From: Antennarius striatus
Taxonomy: Eukaryota > Chordata > Actinopteri > Lophiiformes > Antennariidae
Assembly: GCF_040054535.1 (NCBI RefSeq)
Contig: NC_090794.1
Location: 5,695,001 to 5,759,000, forward strand
Direction: 5' to 3'
Length of the DNA stretch: 64,000 bases
Numbering within the stretch: position 1 is the stretch's first letter; every line of letters begins with the position of its first letter. Below, piece after piece: positions 20,404 through 30,030 of the stretch. The notes under the pieces are model-generated. The model made no database searches, was not told the DNA's origin, and worked only from the letters and a program-made list of their open reading frames with translations. The position numbers and the translations under genes are program-made.

Positions 20404-23091
20404 TGTGGTTAGGTTACTTCCTTTAATAGTTTAAAAAAGGAGGTCAGGACATTAATGGTTTCATATTAAATAACTCTACTAAAGGCCGATGTGTCCAAGG
20501 CATAGGATTTTGATTTTCTTCTCTCGACTCTATAGGAATACAGTACATATTGTAAATTGTATTGTGTATGTCTGATATATTTCTATTGAACATGTCGTCT
20601 TTTTGCTTCCTGAATGTTCCCATGTAGGAAGTAAATGGTGAGCAGAAACTGACCGTCTCTTCACAATGTTTGGTTTTGTTGGGAACAAATCAGAACACGA
20701 TCATTTCCTTAGAGACATCTGTCTGACTAACTGATGAGTTCAATATTCAGCCTCAAATTTTTGTTTTGTTTTGTGGCGCTGTACTCACAGGCTTGAAGAT
20801 TTGTTCGTATGACTCATCATCGATGCCGTCACGCAGGGGGAAGTTGACGGCATAATATTTGCCTTTTCCGGCTCCGATATCCTAAAAACAAAGAGGGAAG
20901 AGAGAGCACGAGAGACAAAAGGATTATTCTGTAGTTCCATGAATGATAATACGAGAAGAAGATGGTTTTCCATCTGCATATCACCAGTAAACAGTGTTTT
21001 ACTACTTCCCGCAAACACTAAAGATGCTTTGAATGTGTAATAAGCGAGGTGTAAACCAGGCTCACCCTGAGGTCTCCAGTCCCGGGGAAGTATTCCCCGT
21101 ATTTATGGAAGGACACAGTCATCACCCTGTCTGTGGTGTAGAAGGCCTCCTCCACCCCATCTCCATGGTGGATGTCTATATCAATGTACAGCACCCTCTG
21201 GTGGTACCTGGGAGAAATGCATACACTGAGTGCTTCATGCTATTTTCAAGAGTAACAAGCCTGGTATAAGGTGTCTGAACATTCCTGCTCTGTCACAGAA
21301 CAATGACATAAATGTTACATGAAATGAAAAGATGCTGGTGGTGCGAGACTCACTTGAGCAGCTCCAGGATGGCCAGCACGATGTCATTGACGTAGCAGAA
21401 TCCAGAGGCTTCGGACTTCTTAGCATGGTGGAGTCCTCCGGCCCAGTTCACCGCAATGTCCGTCTGCTGTCGGTTTAACTTCACGGAGCCGGCTGCGCTC
21501 AACAGAAAGCAAACGTTTGGTTTGGAGATGTTAGAAGTACTTCAGTTGGGGACCAGCCATCTACTCAATCACCAGGTACGAGTGCATCCATATACTGTAG
21601 TCGTAACCTACCAGCAGAGCCTCCAGCAGACAGCTGGCAGAATTCAAACAAGCCGTCGAACACGGGACAGTCCTCTCCAACATTGACTAAAAGATTAAAT
21701 GATTGATCATGTATTGACAACCAATTAACAGAATCTCAAGAGTCTGACTCGGCATACCACTCTGACAAAAATCAGAATCCTGGACACTCACATCTCTGCA
21801 TCTGCTTGCTGAACTCAGACATGTTGTCTGGCCGTATGGACCGCAGGAACTTAATGTAATCATCGCTGTGATATTTGGTCATCTCCTCTGCCGTTGCTTT
21901 GTGTGGTCTCTGGAACGCAAAAGGAGTCAGATGAACCAGGGAAGAAGACAGGAAATCTCCAGGACCATCAGTGTTTTAGTAATTAGAGTTTAGTTAGAGC
22001 GGGGCAGCATTCCAATAAAGGATGTTATTTAATTATTGAGAGGTTAGAAACATACATAAATCTCCATTTTCCTGTACAGTCCATAGTTCAGAAGCAGGTT
22101 GTGAGTCATCCGGATGCGATGGGGTTTCATGGGATGCCCTTGCCCATAGTAATAATTTCCTATGTCACCTGTAAGGGAAATAGAACCGGGTTGAGGTTCT
22201 TGAGGTTCACATGCAACCATACAAGTTATAAAAATTATAACATCACATTTTTATAAAAGCAAAATGCTGCAAAATGAATATTGTTACGACACTCAGGAAT
22301 CACTAGTGCAAAGAGGGACACGTTTTAATTCTGTGTTAGAGGGAGAATGGTATCGACTATTGATATGATATTGACCTTTGAAAATCCAATACAGATCAAT
22401 TTCCACTGGTGGAAAAATACATTTATTTCTGAAGATATGGACACTTTTAAAAAACTGTGACCTCTCCGTGGAGGTCTGTCTCACTGGATCGGGGCCGTTT
22501 CCCCTGCTGTAAAAGCCGCTCATCTGGACCCACAGACGCGTCACGTCCGGATCAACTAGGCCTGAGCGCACACAGCGTGGAACCGTTCCATTTCGCACCA
22601 GTAGGCTTCAAGATCTAACTTTTATCCAAGTGTTAAGTTTCCATGTGTTTTATTTATTCTCTCATGTTCCTGTGTTTAACATAGCGCAAAAAACACCGGT
22701 TTATAAATAAGCGATGATAAAAGGCTCAAGAACAGAAAGATGGAGTAGTGGTCGGGCATTCAGGTCGAGCTAATTGCAATACACCCCCCACAGCTGCATA
22801 TTTAATTAAATCAATATCCTGTTCGTCATTTGTAAATCGGAAAGGCAAATTCGCTCCGTGATATTTTTCTAACATGTCAATCAGGAGCTTATTACTAGTT
22901 AGCACCACAATGAAAGGTCATTAACGCTAGCTAGCTAGCCTGTGTGTTAGCACATTCACCGGCACCAGCTAGCTGGAGATGCTAAGCGACTAGCGTTAGC
23001 CAGCCAGATGCTGCTCACAACCAGGATGTTCCATACCGTCATAATAGTAGCAGACTTTCTTCTTAGTCCCACCCGCGGTCGTGAAAGCCAT
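18454..23091 (-). CDS. hdac2: Histone deacetylase 2 (class I, 14 coding exons)
   Basis: A Zn-dependent lysine deacetylase and the nuclear catalytic subunit of the Sin3, NuRD and CoREST complexes. I rebuilt 14 exons (23091-23037, 22168-22056, 21909-21792, 21686-21612, 21492-21354, 21207-21066, 20881-20789, 20318-20210, 20119-19979, 19583-19475, 19350-19220, 18913-18758, 18671-18614, 18484-18454). The joined frame is 1470 nt, 489 aa (human HDAC2 488). All introns are GT-AG. Catalytic and metal-site residues are present: His142/His143, Asp178, His180, Asp266, Tyr305. So are the inositol-phosphate contacts Lys33, Arg272 and Arg308. HDAC2 rather than HDAC1 is supported by [24 protein letters not shown] and [15 protein letters not shown]. 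Position between marcks and hs3st5 agrees. The gene is very compact (4.6 kb). The start ATG has a strong context (A at -3, G at +4). Confidence 0.96.
18614..18671 (-). CDS. hdac2: hdac2 exon 13
   Basis: Residues 461-479, [18 protein letters not shown], matching the human VKEEDKSKDNSGEKTDTK segment. Acceptor TGTAG, donor GTGAGT. The next AG downstream would give an immediate stop, which fixes the acceptor. Confidence 0.85.
18758..18913 (-). CDS. hdac2: hdac2 exon 12
   Basis: Residues 409-460, the charged C-terminal tail. Includes [15 protein letters not shown] with Ser423 and Ser425, equivalent to the human CK2 sites Ser422/Ser424, and a Lys/Glu-rich stretch. The exon is 156 nt, begins and ends in the same phase, and its acceptor is formed by a (TG)n tract. 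Confidence 0.93.
18916..18944. repeat. (CA)n microsatellite abutting the hdac2 exon 12 acceptor
   Basis: About fourteen CA units with one AA interruption. In the hdac2 transcript this reads (UG)n and directly adjoins the AG of the exon 12 3' splice site, in place of a usual polypyrimidine tract. Confidence 0.95.
19220..19350 (-). CDS. hdac2: hdac2 exon 11
   Basis: Residues 365-408, [18 protein letters not shown] and on into the acidic linker ending DPDKRLS. Thr395 stands where human HDAC2 has Ser394, a CK2 target; the acidic context is kept. Confidence 0.94.
19475..19583 (-). CDS. hdac2: hdac2 exon 10
   Basis: Residues 329-364, [20 protein letters not shown] followed by [16 protein letters not shown]. 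This is the near-invariant end of the deacetylase domain. Confidence 0.95.
19979..20119 (-). CDS. hdac2: hdac2 exon 9
   Basis: Residues 282-328 with [19 protein letters not shown], containing the transition-state Tyr305 and Arg308. The donor is GTTGGT, weaker than the other donors in this gene. Confidence 0.95.
20210..20318 (-). CDS. hdac2: hdac2 exon 8
   Basis: Residues 246-281, [20 protein letters not shown] followed by [10 protein letters not shown]. It carries the zinc ligand Asp266 and Arg272. Confidence 0.96.
20369..20399. repeat. (GA)n microsatellite in hdac2 intron 7
   Basis: About fifteen GA units. In the transcript this is a (CU)n tract 51-81 nt upstream of the exon 8 acceptor. 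Confidence 0.95.
20789..20881 (-). CDS. hdac2: hdac2 exon 7
   Basis: Residues 215-245, [20 protein letters not shown] then [11 protein letters not shown]. Exactly 31 codons, phase 0 at both ends. Confidence 0.95.
21066..21207 (-). CDS. hdac2: hdac2 exon 6
   Basis: Residues 167-214. [17 protein letters not shown] contains the zinc ligands Asp178 and His180, followed by [17 protein letters not shown]. Confidence 0.96.
21354..21492 (-). CDS. hdac2: hdac2 exon 5
   Basis: Residues 121-166. [19 protein letters not shown] includes the catalytic His142/His143 pair and leads into [12 protein letters not shown]. Confidence 0.96.
21612..21686 (-). CDS. hdac2: hdac2 exon 4
   Basis: Residues 96-120, [20 protein letters not shown] then AGGSA. 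Ala replaces the Thr of human STGGS. Confidence 0.94.
21792..21909 (-). CDS. hdac2: hdac2 exon 3
   Basis: Residues 57-95, [20 protein letters not shown] then [19 protein letters not shown]. Phe replaces the Tyr of human MSEYSK. Confidence 0.95.
22056..22168 (-). CDS. hdac2: hdac2 exon 2
   Basis: Residues 19-56, [20 protein letters not shown] and on to YRKMEIY. Ile21 in DIGN is the HDAC2-type residue (HDAC1 has DVGN). Lys33 of the inositol-phosphate site is present. Confidence 0.95.
22290..22615. mobile_element. Possible decayed hAT-like repeat in hdac2 intron 1
   Basis: A CpG-rich half (CCGGATCAACTAGG, GATCGGGGCCGTT) adjoins a stretch reading GAATGGTATCGACTATTG, a motif I associate with ends of fish hAT-type repeats. 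A chance 101-codon frame on the minus strand covers it but resembles no protein. The assignment is weak. Confidence 0.3.
23037..23091 (-). CDS. hdac2: hdac2 exon 1 (coding part)
   Basis: Residues 1-18, [18 protein letters not shown], plus one base of the Gly19 codon. The [10 protein letters not shown] motif is the start of the class I deacetylase fold. Confidence 0.94.
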
Positions 23092-23260
23092 GTTTGGAAC
23101 ACTTTTAAAAAATAAATAAATAAATTTGACTACTGTGTAAGATGAGGATGGACGGAATCAACACGGGAGGATGGACGAAGGGGCGGAGACTTGAGCCATG
23201 GGAGGCGCGCATGCGCAGAGGCGGAGCGGGTCCGTTCGAAAGTCTGCTGCTGCAAAACCA
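23092..23260 (-). promoter_or_regulatory. hdac2 promoter / 5' UTR
   Basis: A CpG-rich block immediately upstream of the start codon. It has a perfect palindromic NRF1-type site, CGCGCATGCGCA, at 23206-23217, and a GC box (GGGCGGAG) at 23181-23188. No TATA box is seen. NRF1 plus Sp1-type sites fit a ubiquitous housekeeping gene. Divergent transcription toward the right is possible, but no gene lies there within 2.5 kb. Confidence 0.6.
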
Positions 23261-24767
23261 GAGCGATCACATCAACAGCACTCAACTCCACATCCTATAT
23301 TAGATCTGTTGGAAATATATTCTATCCATCATCTGTTTGATTTAACCAGACCAAATAAAAACACGACAGGAAACACAAGTTTACTCTGATTTCACTGAGT
23401 GATTCAGTCGATCCAACCTGTAATGACCTGCATCTCCGGGACTTGATTGAGACCGTTCAGCTGTTCTGACCTGTTTCACACCTGATAACCAGACACCAGA
23501 GGCACCAGAGCTTTTTATAAAGGATTCAGTAAGGGGGCTTTCTGTAGAAGGATCTTGGACTACTGCTAAAACCAGTCCTGGGTGGACTTGGAAGGTCTGC
23601 TTGGGGTCAATGTTCTGTCAAAATCCCCAGTGACCCCCTGCCTTCATCTGGCTTTCAGATGGAGTCTCTTTCCTCTGTAGGATTTTCTGATCTTTCTCTC
23701 CACACACAACAGTGATGCCATGCTTTCTTACAGATAGAATGTTCTTTACATCATCATCTTCATTCTGTCTCATGCAGATATGATGCAAAGACCTGAGCGA
23801 TTGGAGAGGACTGATTTTAGTTCAGAAGTGGTGAACATTTCAGAAGTCAGATAGACTTTCCAGAGAGACTAAAACCTTTGTGACTGCATGGCCAAAGAAA
23901 GTCTATGAAGGTTTGCCCACTGTTATAAAAACTATATTTTGCCATTGAAGCTAATATACTCTGAGGATTGACTGTGTGATGCAGTAAATGGGAATAAATA
24001 AGCTGTATTTATTACCACAAAATTTTGGATACAAGAAATCAAAATGTTTTCTTTAATAATAATACTTTTTAAATACCTCCAACAAAAACATGGCACTTTA
24101 TTGTACAGTATCTACTGCTGAGACACAACACTAGATGTCAGTATCCTCTTTGTGCTGATCCATTGATAGCAGGTGAGACCAGAAGGAACTTCTGTACGAC
24201 CATCTTTAATAAATCATGTCTCAGTTAATATTTTTGCAAGCAGGCAGATATCGGTCACGTCCCTTTCCTCAAGTGAGAGATATGGTTTTTATTTTCCTTC
24301 AGGGAAATTCTAGCAGGTCAGAGTTGACTTTCAATCAAAGCTTTCAAGGCAAGTTGGGATTTATTCAGGGACTGGGCGTGAGACACCTGCTAGGAAGTAT
24401 TAAGGTATAAAATAAACCAAAGCTCTTTGCAGTTTTTTATTGTGTCAGTGTGTTGTCAGAATACCCTGAAATATCCAAATAAAATTAGGATATTAGAAAA
24501 CTGCATTTATCATATTAATGAAATAGTGAAAACCAAAAGTGCATATATATTTTATCAAGAACTTAAGTTATGTTTTTATACCATCCTCCCAGCCCTTCTG
24601 TGAAGCTTTGTAGACCGTTCAATACAGCAGCGATGCTATCAAACCTGGCAACCATGACAACCAGACAAGGAAGCTGTGTGTGTAATGTAAAGCAGCAGTC
24701 TTTAATACCCAAAATGTCCATTTATACATGTCTGTCTGTTAGAATAAAGAATAATTAACAGGCTTTA
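23261..24767. other. Spacer between hdac2 promoter and hs3st5 3' end
   Basis: No coding exon or clear repeat recognised. Open frames are short and featureless. Confidence 0.6.
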
Positions 24768-25080
24768 GAGTAGGGGTGGGAAAATGTTTTGACTGGTTGG
24801 CCACACAGATTTCTAAAATTTGACAGGCAGGCCAGCGGAGAAGTAGATGTATGGAGTGTATATTTTTACTAATGCAAATTACATGTAAAAACCCTTATAC
24901 AAAAGGGTTTAGCCTTTAACAGACAGAAAAGCACAGCTATGCAAGGTTTATTGTAAAAACTATTTTACAACTGCAGTTATTTCATAAATATGAAATTGCA
25001 TATTTTAACTTCTAACACAGTCTGTGAGTTTGTGACGGCTATAATCAATATCATTCCATGTGTCTGTGTCAATTTTTTTT
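24768..25080 (+). mobile_element. Decayed dispersed repeat (hAT-like, non-autonomous)
   Basis: It begins TAGGGGTGGGAAAATGTTTT, continues with GGCCACACAG and TTCTAAAATTTGACAGGC, and ends in an A/T-rich tail. This is the familiar fish repeat whose start reads like a TAGGGGTGGGCAAACTTTTTGAC consensus with a GGGCCAC block. No transposase is encoded. The class name is from memory; that it is a dispersed repeat is better supported. Confidence 0.5.
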
Positions 25081-25827
25081 GGCTCAGGAACTAAATGGAA
25101 GTTACGAGACCTTGAAAGTGGAGTCGATGGTAGTTTTGAAGTGTAGATAGCTTCTTCCCTCTGCTTCCGGTATTCATGCTAAGCCCGGTCAATTTCCTCT
25201 GGACCTGACACGAAATATTGAGATACTCCTAAAAATAATAGAACCAACAAATGTTTACACTTTCTTTTAATTTCACTTTTTTAACAACACATCTATGATA
25301 CAGAATGAATATTTGCACAGAAACAGACAAATTCTTCTAATTGTCATAGAATAGACAGTTGGTTTGACAAGATTTACCAAGAGAACAAACTTTTCTTTTA
25401 CTATGGCTTTTTTTTTTGGCCGTGTATTCCTCAAACTGATGAAAAGGCTTGAGTATTAAATGCTTTGAATGTTTAGTAAAAGCTTTGAGTCAAACTTGAA
25501 ACACCAGATCGTGTTCTGATGAGAAGTTCAGATCAGATTGGATACTGTGCTGAATCAAAGGAGGTCTGGCTCTCATGGGGTGTAAATGCTAAGAGGAGAA
25601 ATAAGAACTGGCAACGCAGGAGAACTAATAAAAGTATCTACATGCAAAAAAACCCCAAAATGATGGGAGGCAAATTAAAGGTTTGGTTGTGTATTTAACT
25701 TCCTGTTGTCATCTTTTAAGGTGTTTAATCATGAGACACTTAAAGCTTATCTTAACAGCGTGAATGTTTGATAGTCTTTCAGAGAGCAATAAAAATAATC
25801 TCTTCAGTTAATCACACGGACAGCTTT
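25081..25827. other. Spacer downstream of hs3st5
   Basis: AT-rich, with homopolymer A and T runs. No gene seen. Confidence 0.6.
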
Positions 25828-25833
25828 TTTATT
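25828..25833 (-). promoter_or_regulatory. Candidate hs3st5 poly(A) signal
   Basis: AATAAA on the minus strand, about 225 nt beyond the stop codon. It is the first canonical signal seen downstream; longer 3' UTRs using later signals are possible. Confidence 0.5.
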
Positions 25834-26056
25834 TGTATCTTGATGGCCGACAATGACAGATGAGTGACTTCATTTCTAAGATCCAGATCTTTGAATCTTT
25901 TGCTCAAACCATCAAACTATGTTGTTTTCTTTTCACACACATAAAAACATCTGGTTCCTTTTAGATTTGGTCACACTGTCTTTCTGGTATTAAATTCAAT
26001 CAAAGTGCTATTATTATCTTCTGAGATCCAAAGAATCTCATAGGAGTCCGATTTCA
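25834..26056 (-). other. hs3st5 3' UTR (minimal)
   Basis: From the TGA at 26057-26059 to the first canonical poly(A) signal. Confidence 0.5.
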
Positions 26057-26987
26057 TCATGGCCAGTTGAATGTCCTACCGATGATTTGGTAAAACTTCT
26101 GATTGAAGGGGTGAAAGAACTTCTGCAGTTTGGTCACCACTGATGGGTCCACCTCCGGATGGATGCGACCCTTGCTGCCTGCCAGGCACTTGTTGAAGAC
26201 AATGTTAAATCGCAGACAATAAAATCCCCTGGTGGCGTTAAAGTAAAGGTTGTACTGGCTGATCCTGGACGGGAGGTTGAGGAAGCGCTCGACGAGCTGC
26301 AGCTCAGGCAGCGGGTCCGCGATGAGGCGGTCCCCGTCCACGATGTGAAACTGCTCCACAGGGAAGTACTTCAGCCAGCGCTCCAAGTGTTTGGTGTAGA
26401 TGCTCGTCCGCACCGCTTTGTACTTTGTGTTCACCTCGCAGGTGTTGGAGTCGATGGCTAGTTTCTCAAACTTATGGTAGGTCTTGTTTTTGCGCTCCTT
26501 GCCTTCCAGCACCTGTGTATAGTCCGACACAGCTCTGGTGGTGGGCTCACGAACGATGATCAGCAGCTTGATGGAGGAGTTCATCTTGAAGATGCGTTCA
26601 GGGACCTCCTCTGTGATGAAGTAGGCTGGGCTCTTCTCAATGGTGATCTGATGAGGGAAGGAGAAGGGCATTTTCTCCCTGTACCAGTCGATGCCACGAG
26701 CATAGTTTTTATCATTGTCAAAGAAGTGGATCTCCTGGGAGGCCTTGACCACCACCGGATGCAGATTGAGCATCTCCAGCAGGGCACGGGTGCCCCCTTT
26801 GCGCACCCCGATGATGATGGCCTGAGGGAGCTGCTGGACCAGGTTGTGCAGGCGGATCTGCTCTTTGGTGGCATTGCCCTTACGTAGTTCATGGAGCAGA
26901 CCACGTTTAAACTGAAGGGTACGGAGAGGGATTTGTTCTGGCTCAGGAGGCGGCAGTCTGCTCTCAACGGGGCAAATGGGCTGCAGC
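26057..26987 (-). CDS. hs3st5: hs3st5 coding exon 2 (catalytic domain)
   Basis: Follows a TGTTTCAG acceptor and encodes the last base of the Arg36 codon through residue 345 and TGA. It contains the whole sulfotransferase domain without interruption. Confidence 0.96.
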
Positions 26988-27410
26988 CTGAAACAGAATA
27001 CACAACACAACAGAAAATCTTAGTTCCAAAAACTGTTATAAACATTATTTTGACAGGTTATAAAACTGGAATGCAGCAGTTACTTTTAAATGAAGTAATT
27101 GTTTTGTATTAAATACGTTGCAAGTGATGTGAGATTCTGCAGGTCCAATCTTAACAGCTGTTACTGTTTAGCCTAAAAACGTAAGTTCATTTCAGGAATT
27201 TTTCTTTTTTTTTCCCAAAAAAATATGCGTGGAATCTGTTTTCATCAGATGCATAAACCAAAAACAAAACAGGCATCTAATACAAAGAAACACAGTGATT
27301 TACCTATCCAAGGTCCCAACCCTGGCCACGAGATAGAGGACACTTCCAATAGCAAGGCTGCCCAGAACGAAGAGCTTCTGTCTCAGCAATGCCTGCTGTT
27401 TGAATAGCAT
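26057..27410 (-). CDS. hs3st5: Heparan sulfate glucosamine 3-O-sulfotransferase 5 (exons 27410-27304 and 26987-26057)
   Basis: A Golgi type II membrane enzyme that transfers sulfate from PAPS to the 3-O position of glucosamine in heparan sulfate, making antithrombin- and gD-binding-type sites in mammals. The rebuilt protein is 345 aa (human 346). Order: short cytosolic tail, one membrane anchor at about residues 12-32 (KLFVLGSLAIGSVLYLVARV), stem, then the sulfotransferase domain. The 5'-phosphosulfate loop is GVRKGGTR (Lys99), the catalytic base is Glu121 in QEIHFFD, and the 3'-phosphate site lies in IIVREPTTRAVSDY (Arg182, Ser190). The C-terminal cysteine pair is at about 293/303. N-glycosylation sequons are at about Asn74, 172, 203 and 286. 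Isoform 5 is shown by RLQPICPVE and the QKFYQIIGRTFNWP end. The intron after LDR matches the mammalian gene. Upstream untranslated exons are expected but not identified. Confidence 0.95.
27304..27410 (-). CDS. hs3st5: hs3st5 coding exon 1 (signal anchor)
   Basis: Encodes MLFKQQALLRQK, the membrane anchor and up to LDR, ending in the donor GTAAAT in phase 2. The start codon has G at -3. It is preceded by two upstream ATGs. Confidence 0.92.
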
Positions 27411-27445
27411 GGCCCTCCATCAATCTTCAGGACTGCATCGGGAGC
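27304..27445 (-). promoter_or_regulatory. hs3st5 leader with upstream ORFs and a likely 5' UTR acceptor
   Basis: A good acceptor (CTCTGCTCTCTGCAG) ends at 27446, so the exon probably begins at 27445 after a non-coding exon further upstream. Within it lie uORF1 (27438-27427, Met-Gln-Ser) and uORF2 (27420-27304, 38 codons). uORF2 starts 10 nt before the main ATG in another frame and ends with TAG on the last three bases of the exon. Confidence 0.55.
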
Positions 27446-29700
27446 CTGCAGAGAGCAGAGCACATAAACCACTAATCACCAGGGCAAGAGAGACAGCCTA
27501 ATGTTTATTAACGCACACTCAATCAAGTCTTACAAGTGATGGAGCCTCGCTCACACACACCCCAAAAGTGCTGCAGAGCCAGTCAAGTAAAATGCTCAAA
27601 CACAAACCATCACCTTGATAGAATTGATCATTTATTTCTGCTGGTTCAGATATTCAGATGGAGTCACTACCTGGTGAATACAGAGGTGTAGCCATCAGCA
27701 AAACGCTCTCAGGATTTGGTGGAGATGGCACTAATCAAACAAAGAGTGACTGTTGGGCTCCTGTTCGATAGGAGGCCAGAAACTGGATTTCAAACAAATC
27801 CTAATGCAGTTCAATGTCTGCTGGTCAACAAAAACATGTTTGGTGAAAATTCTGCAGGTAGTAATATAATAGTACATCAGATGCTGTGTTCAAAGCTGTA
27901 GTGATGGTCTGCAGTTTAAAATAAAATGCAGTGAAATAATGTGGCGTACTCAAGACTTGCCACGCCAGTTGACATATACTGTATAATTTTAACTACAGTT
28001 TCCAGGATAACAAAAAGAAACAGGGAGATGCAAAGGAGACATGTTTCATATCATACATCGATCACTGATAAACAGTGTTAAACTTAATATATAGATTGGT
28101 GGTGATGTTACAGTGAACATGAAAGTCAACTCCAAATGACCCAGAATCTCAATCTCTAAAGAAAAGAGGACATAAAAAACGGAGTGATCCCATTATGGAA
28201 TGATGGATCCACACAGAAGGTTTAGCTCTGTGAGGAAATAGAAATACCCACCCATTACCTACGGTGCAATTCAGCTTCTGACCCCAGAGTGACTGGAGAA
28301 CATGCCCCTCACATTACCTTGTAGTGACTTCTGAATGGAGAAGAGCTTTGCAGTTGTAGCTTCATCAGTTTAACAAAGCGGGCGAATAAAGCCAGTTATT
28401 ATTGGTTTGATCTATAGAACCAGTAGGAAGTAGAAATACACTCATTTCAAATAAAAACACAGTCCCATACTCCGCATAATCAGGCTGTCGTCAGCAATAT
28501 TATTATTATTTCATTCACTTTGACAGTTTTTAGGTCATAGAAATAACAATAATATAATTTCTGTGTCAAACTTTAAGGATTTTTGACCTACTGAGATTCA
28601 CAGTGGCACTAATGAAAAGAACTTGCTGCATATTATTATCACTTATTTATAATTATGCAAAGAAATGAATAGTTAGTCCCGTCAAGAAGCTGGAACCAGA
28701 ACAGCTGCATCAGGTCAAGAACCCAAGAAGGAGTCCGGGGAAAGTGATTAATTATGGAGCGATAATAAAAATGAGGTACGCCTCAGCTCTCTGATAATCC
28801 GCTGGGACTACCTCTGGATTTTCAGCTGCATCACACCATCTAGACTGATACTGACTGTATCAGCCTACACCACCGGTGAAGCACTCTAATCTCCTTCCAG
28901 GTGAGATCACACCTGAAGTCCATATGTACCATGTTATTCCTCCTGTCTAAGCAGACTCTTTTGCAGCGTGACCTAAAGAACCTCTCTGTTTTCTTCTTCA
29001 AGTCATGAATGTTTTGACTGAACATAACGGTTAGCAGCGGAAAAATGTCGACAATCGTTTTCAGAGACATAACGCAATGAGATCTTCTCCGCAGAGGAAA
29101 CAGAATCAGTCGTGAGATGCTTTAGATTAAACAGCATCAGTCGGTGATGATCCTGTGAGAACTTCTACATGCTGTCGACGGGGCAGATGGCGTCTGATGA
29201 GAACGATTATGTAGAAAATTTAAATTCTGGTAAAAGTACAATTTAAAAGGCAGCAGGGGGAGCTGACACGAGTGCTATCAAGTCTAATTAACAATTTCAC
29301 AGGTGCAATGAAGTGTGGTAAGTCATGGAGTTTGTTTGCCAAGAAGAAACTGGTTAAGAACTTTAAAAAAAGAACAGTTCATGCTGTAATATTCATGAAA
29401 GCCTCGATGTAAAACTGTTGTGGGAAGAAAACACACTAGTCAGCTACGTTTTTATGATTTCGTTGATGGGGTGATAGTATACCACCGTATACTTTCTTAT
29501 ATCACATTGGTGTTACTCCAAATTCATCTTGTTTAGTGTGCATAAACAACATAACTAAAGATGGTGTCATGGCAACAAAATCGCTTTTCATTTTGCTTTT
29601 CCAATAATATACTTCAAGCAAAATCATGACACAGCAGTCATTATAGGAATAATAGAGTTTTGAAGCAGGATCATTTCCCTTTCACTGCTTGACTCTGTGA
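27446..29700. other. Non-coding, upstream of hs3st5 coding start
   Basis: Probably intron or 5' flank of hs3st5. No coding exon or clear repeat recognised. Confidence 0.5.
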
Positions 29701-30030
29701 TATCTTCAGAGACGGTGCCTCCAGCCGGCCAATGGACTCGTCTCTTTGTGGACAAAGTCGACTACAAATGGCCGTCGCCACAATCTACGCGCTGCTTTAC
29801 ATATTCTATTCTCTGACAGAACTGGTGCAAGCTCCAGTCTGTCTGCATCAGATGCATTTACATATAAGAAAACATTAATAATATGCCTTTGGCTCTTTGT
29901 TAGTGAGTTATTCTCTTGGGTCGGGCAGAGATGGAGAACGGCGGCGGCGGCGGACTGTGGCTCTCCCTGCTGGAGTCAAGTCAGCTGGGGACATGGTGGA
30001 GACGGGGAGAGGGTAGAGCGTTGATGAATA
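29700..30030. other. GC-rich islet with (CGG)n, candidate promoter or non-coding exon
   Basis: Contains GCCGGCCAATGG (a CCAAT context, near 29722-29735) and a short CGG repeat at about 29940-29953, in otherwise AT-rich DNA. It lies 2.3-2.6 kb 5' of hs3st5's first coding exon. It could be the hs3st5 promoter with a non-coding first exon on the minus strand. An open frame on the plus strand here (162 codons, 29916-30404) shows no domain. Confidence 0.3.

Noticed and set aside
26159..26887. Plus-strand frames of 100 and 137 codons across the sulfotransferase exon
   Set aside because: They are shadows on the opposite strand of the hs3st5 catalytic exon.
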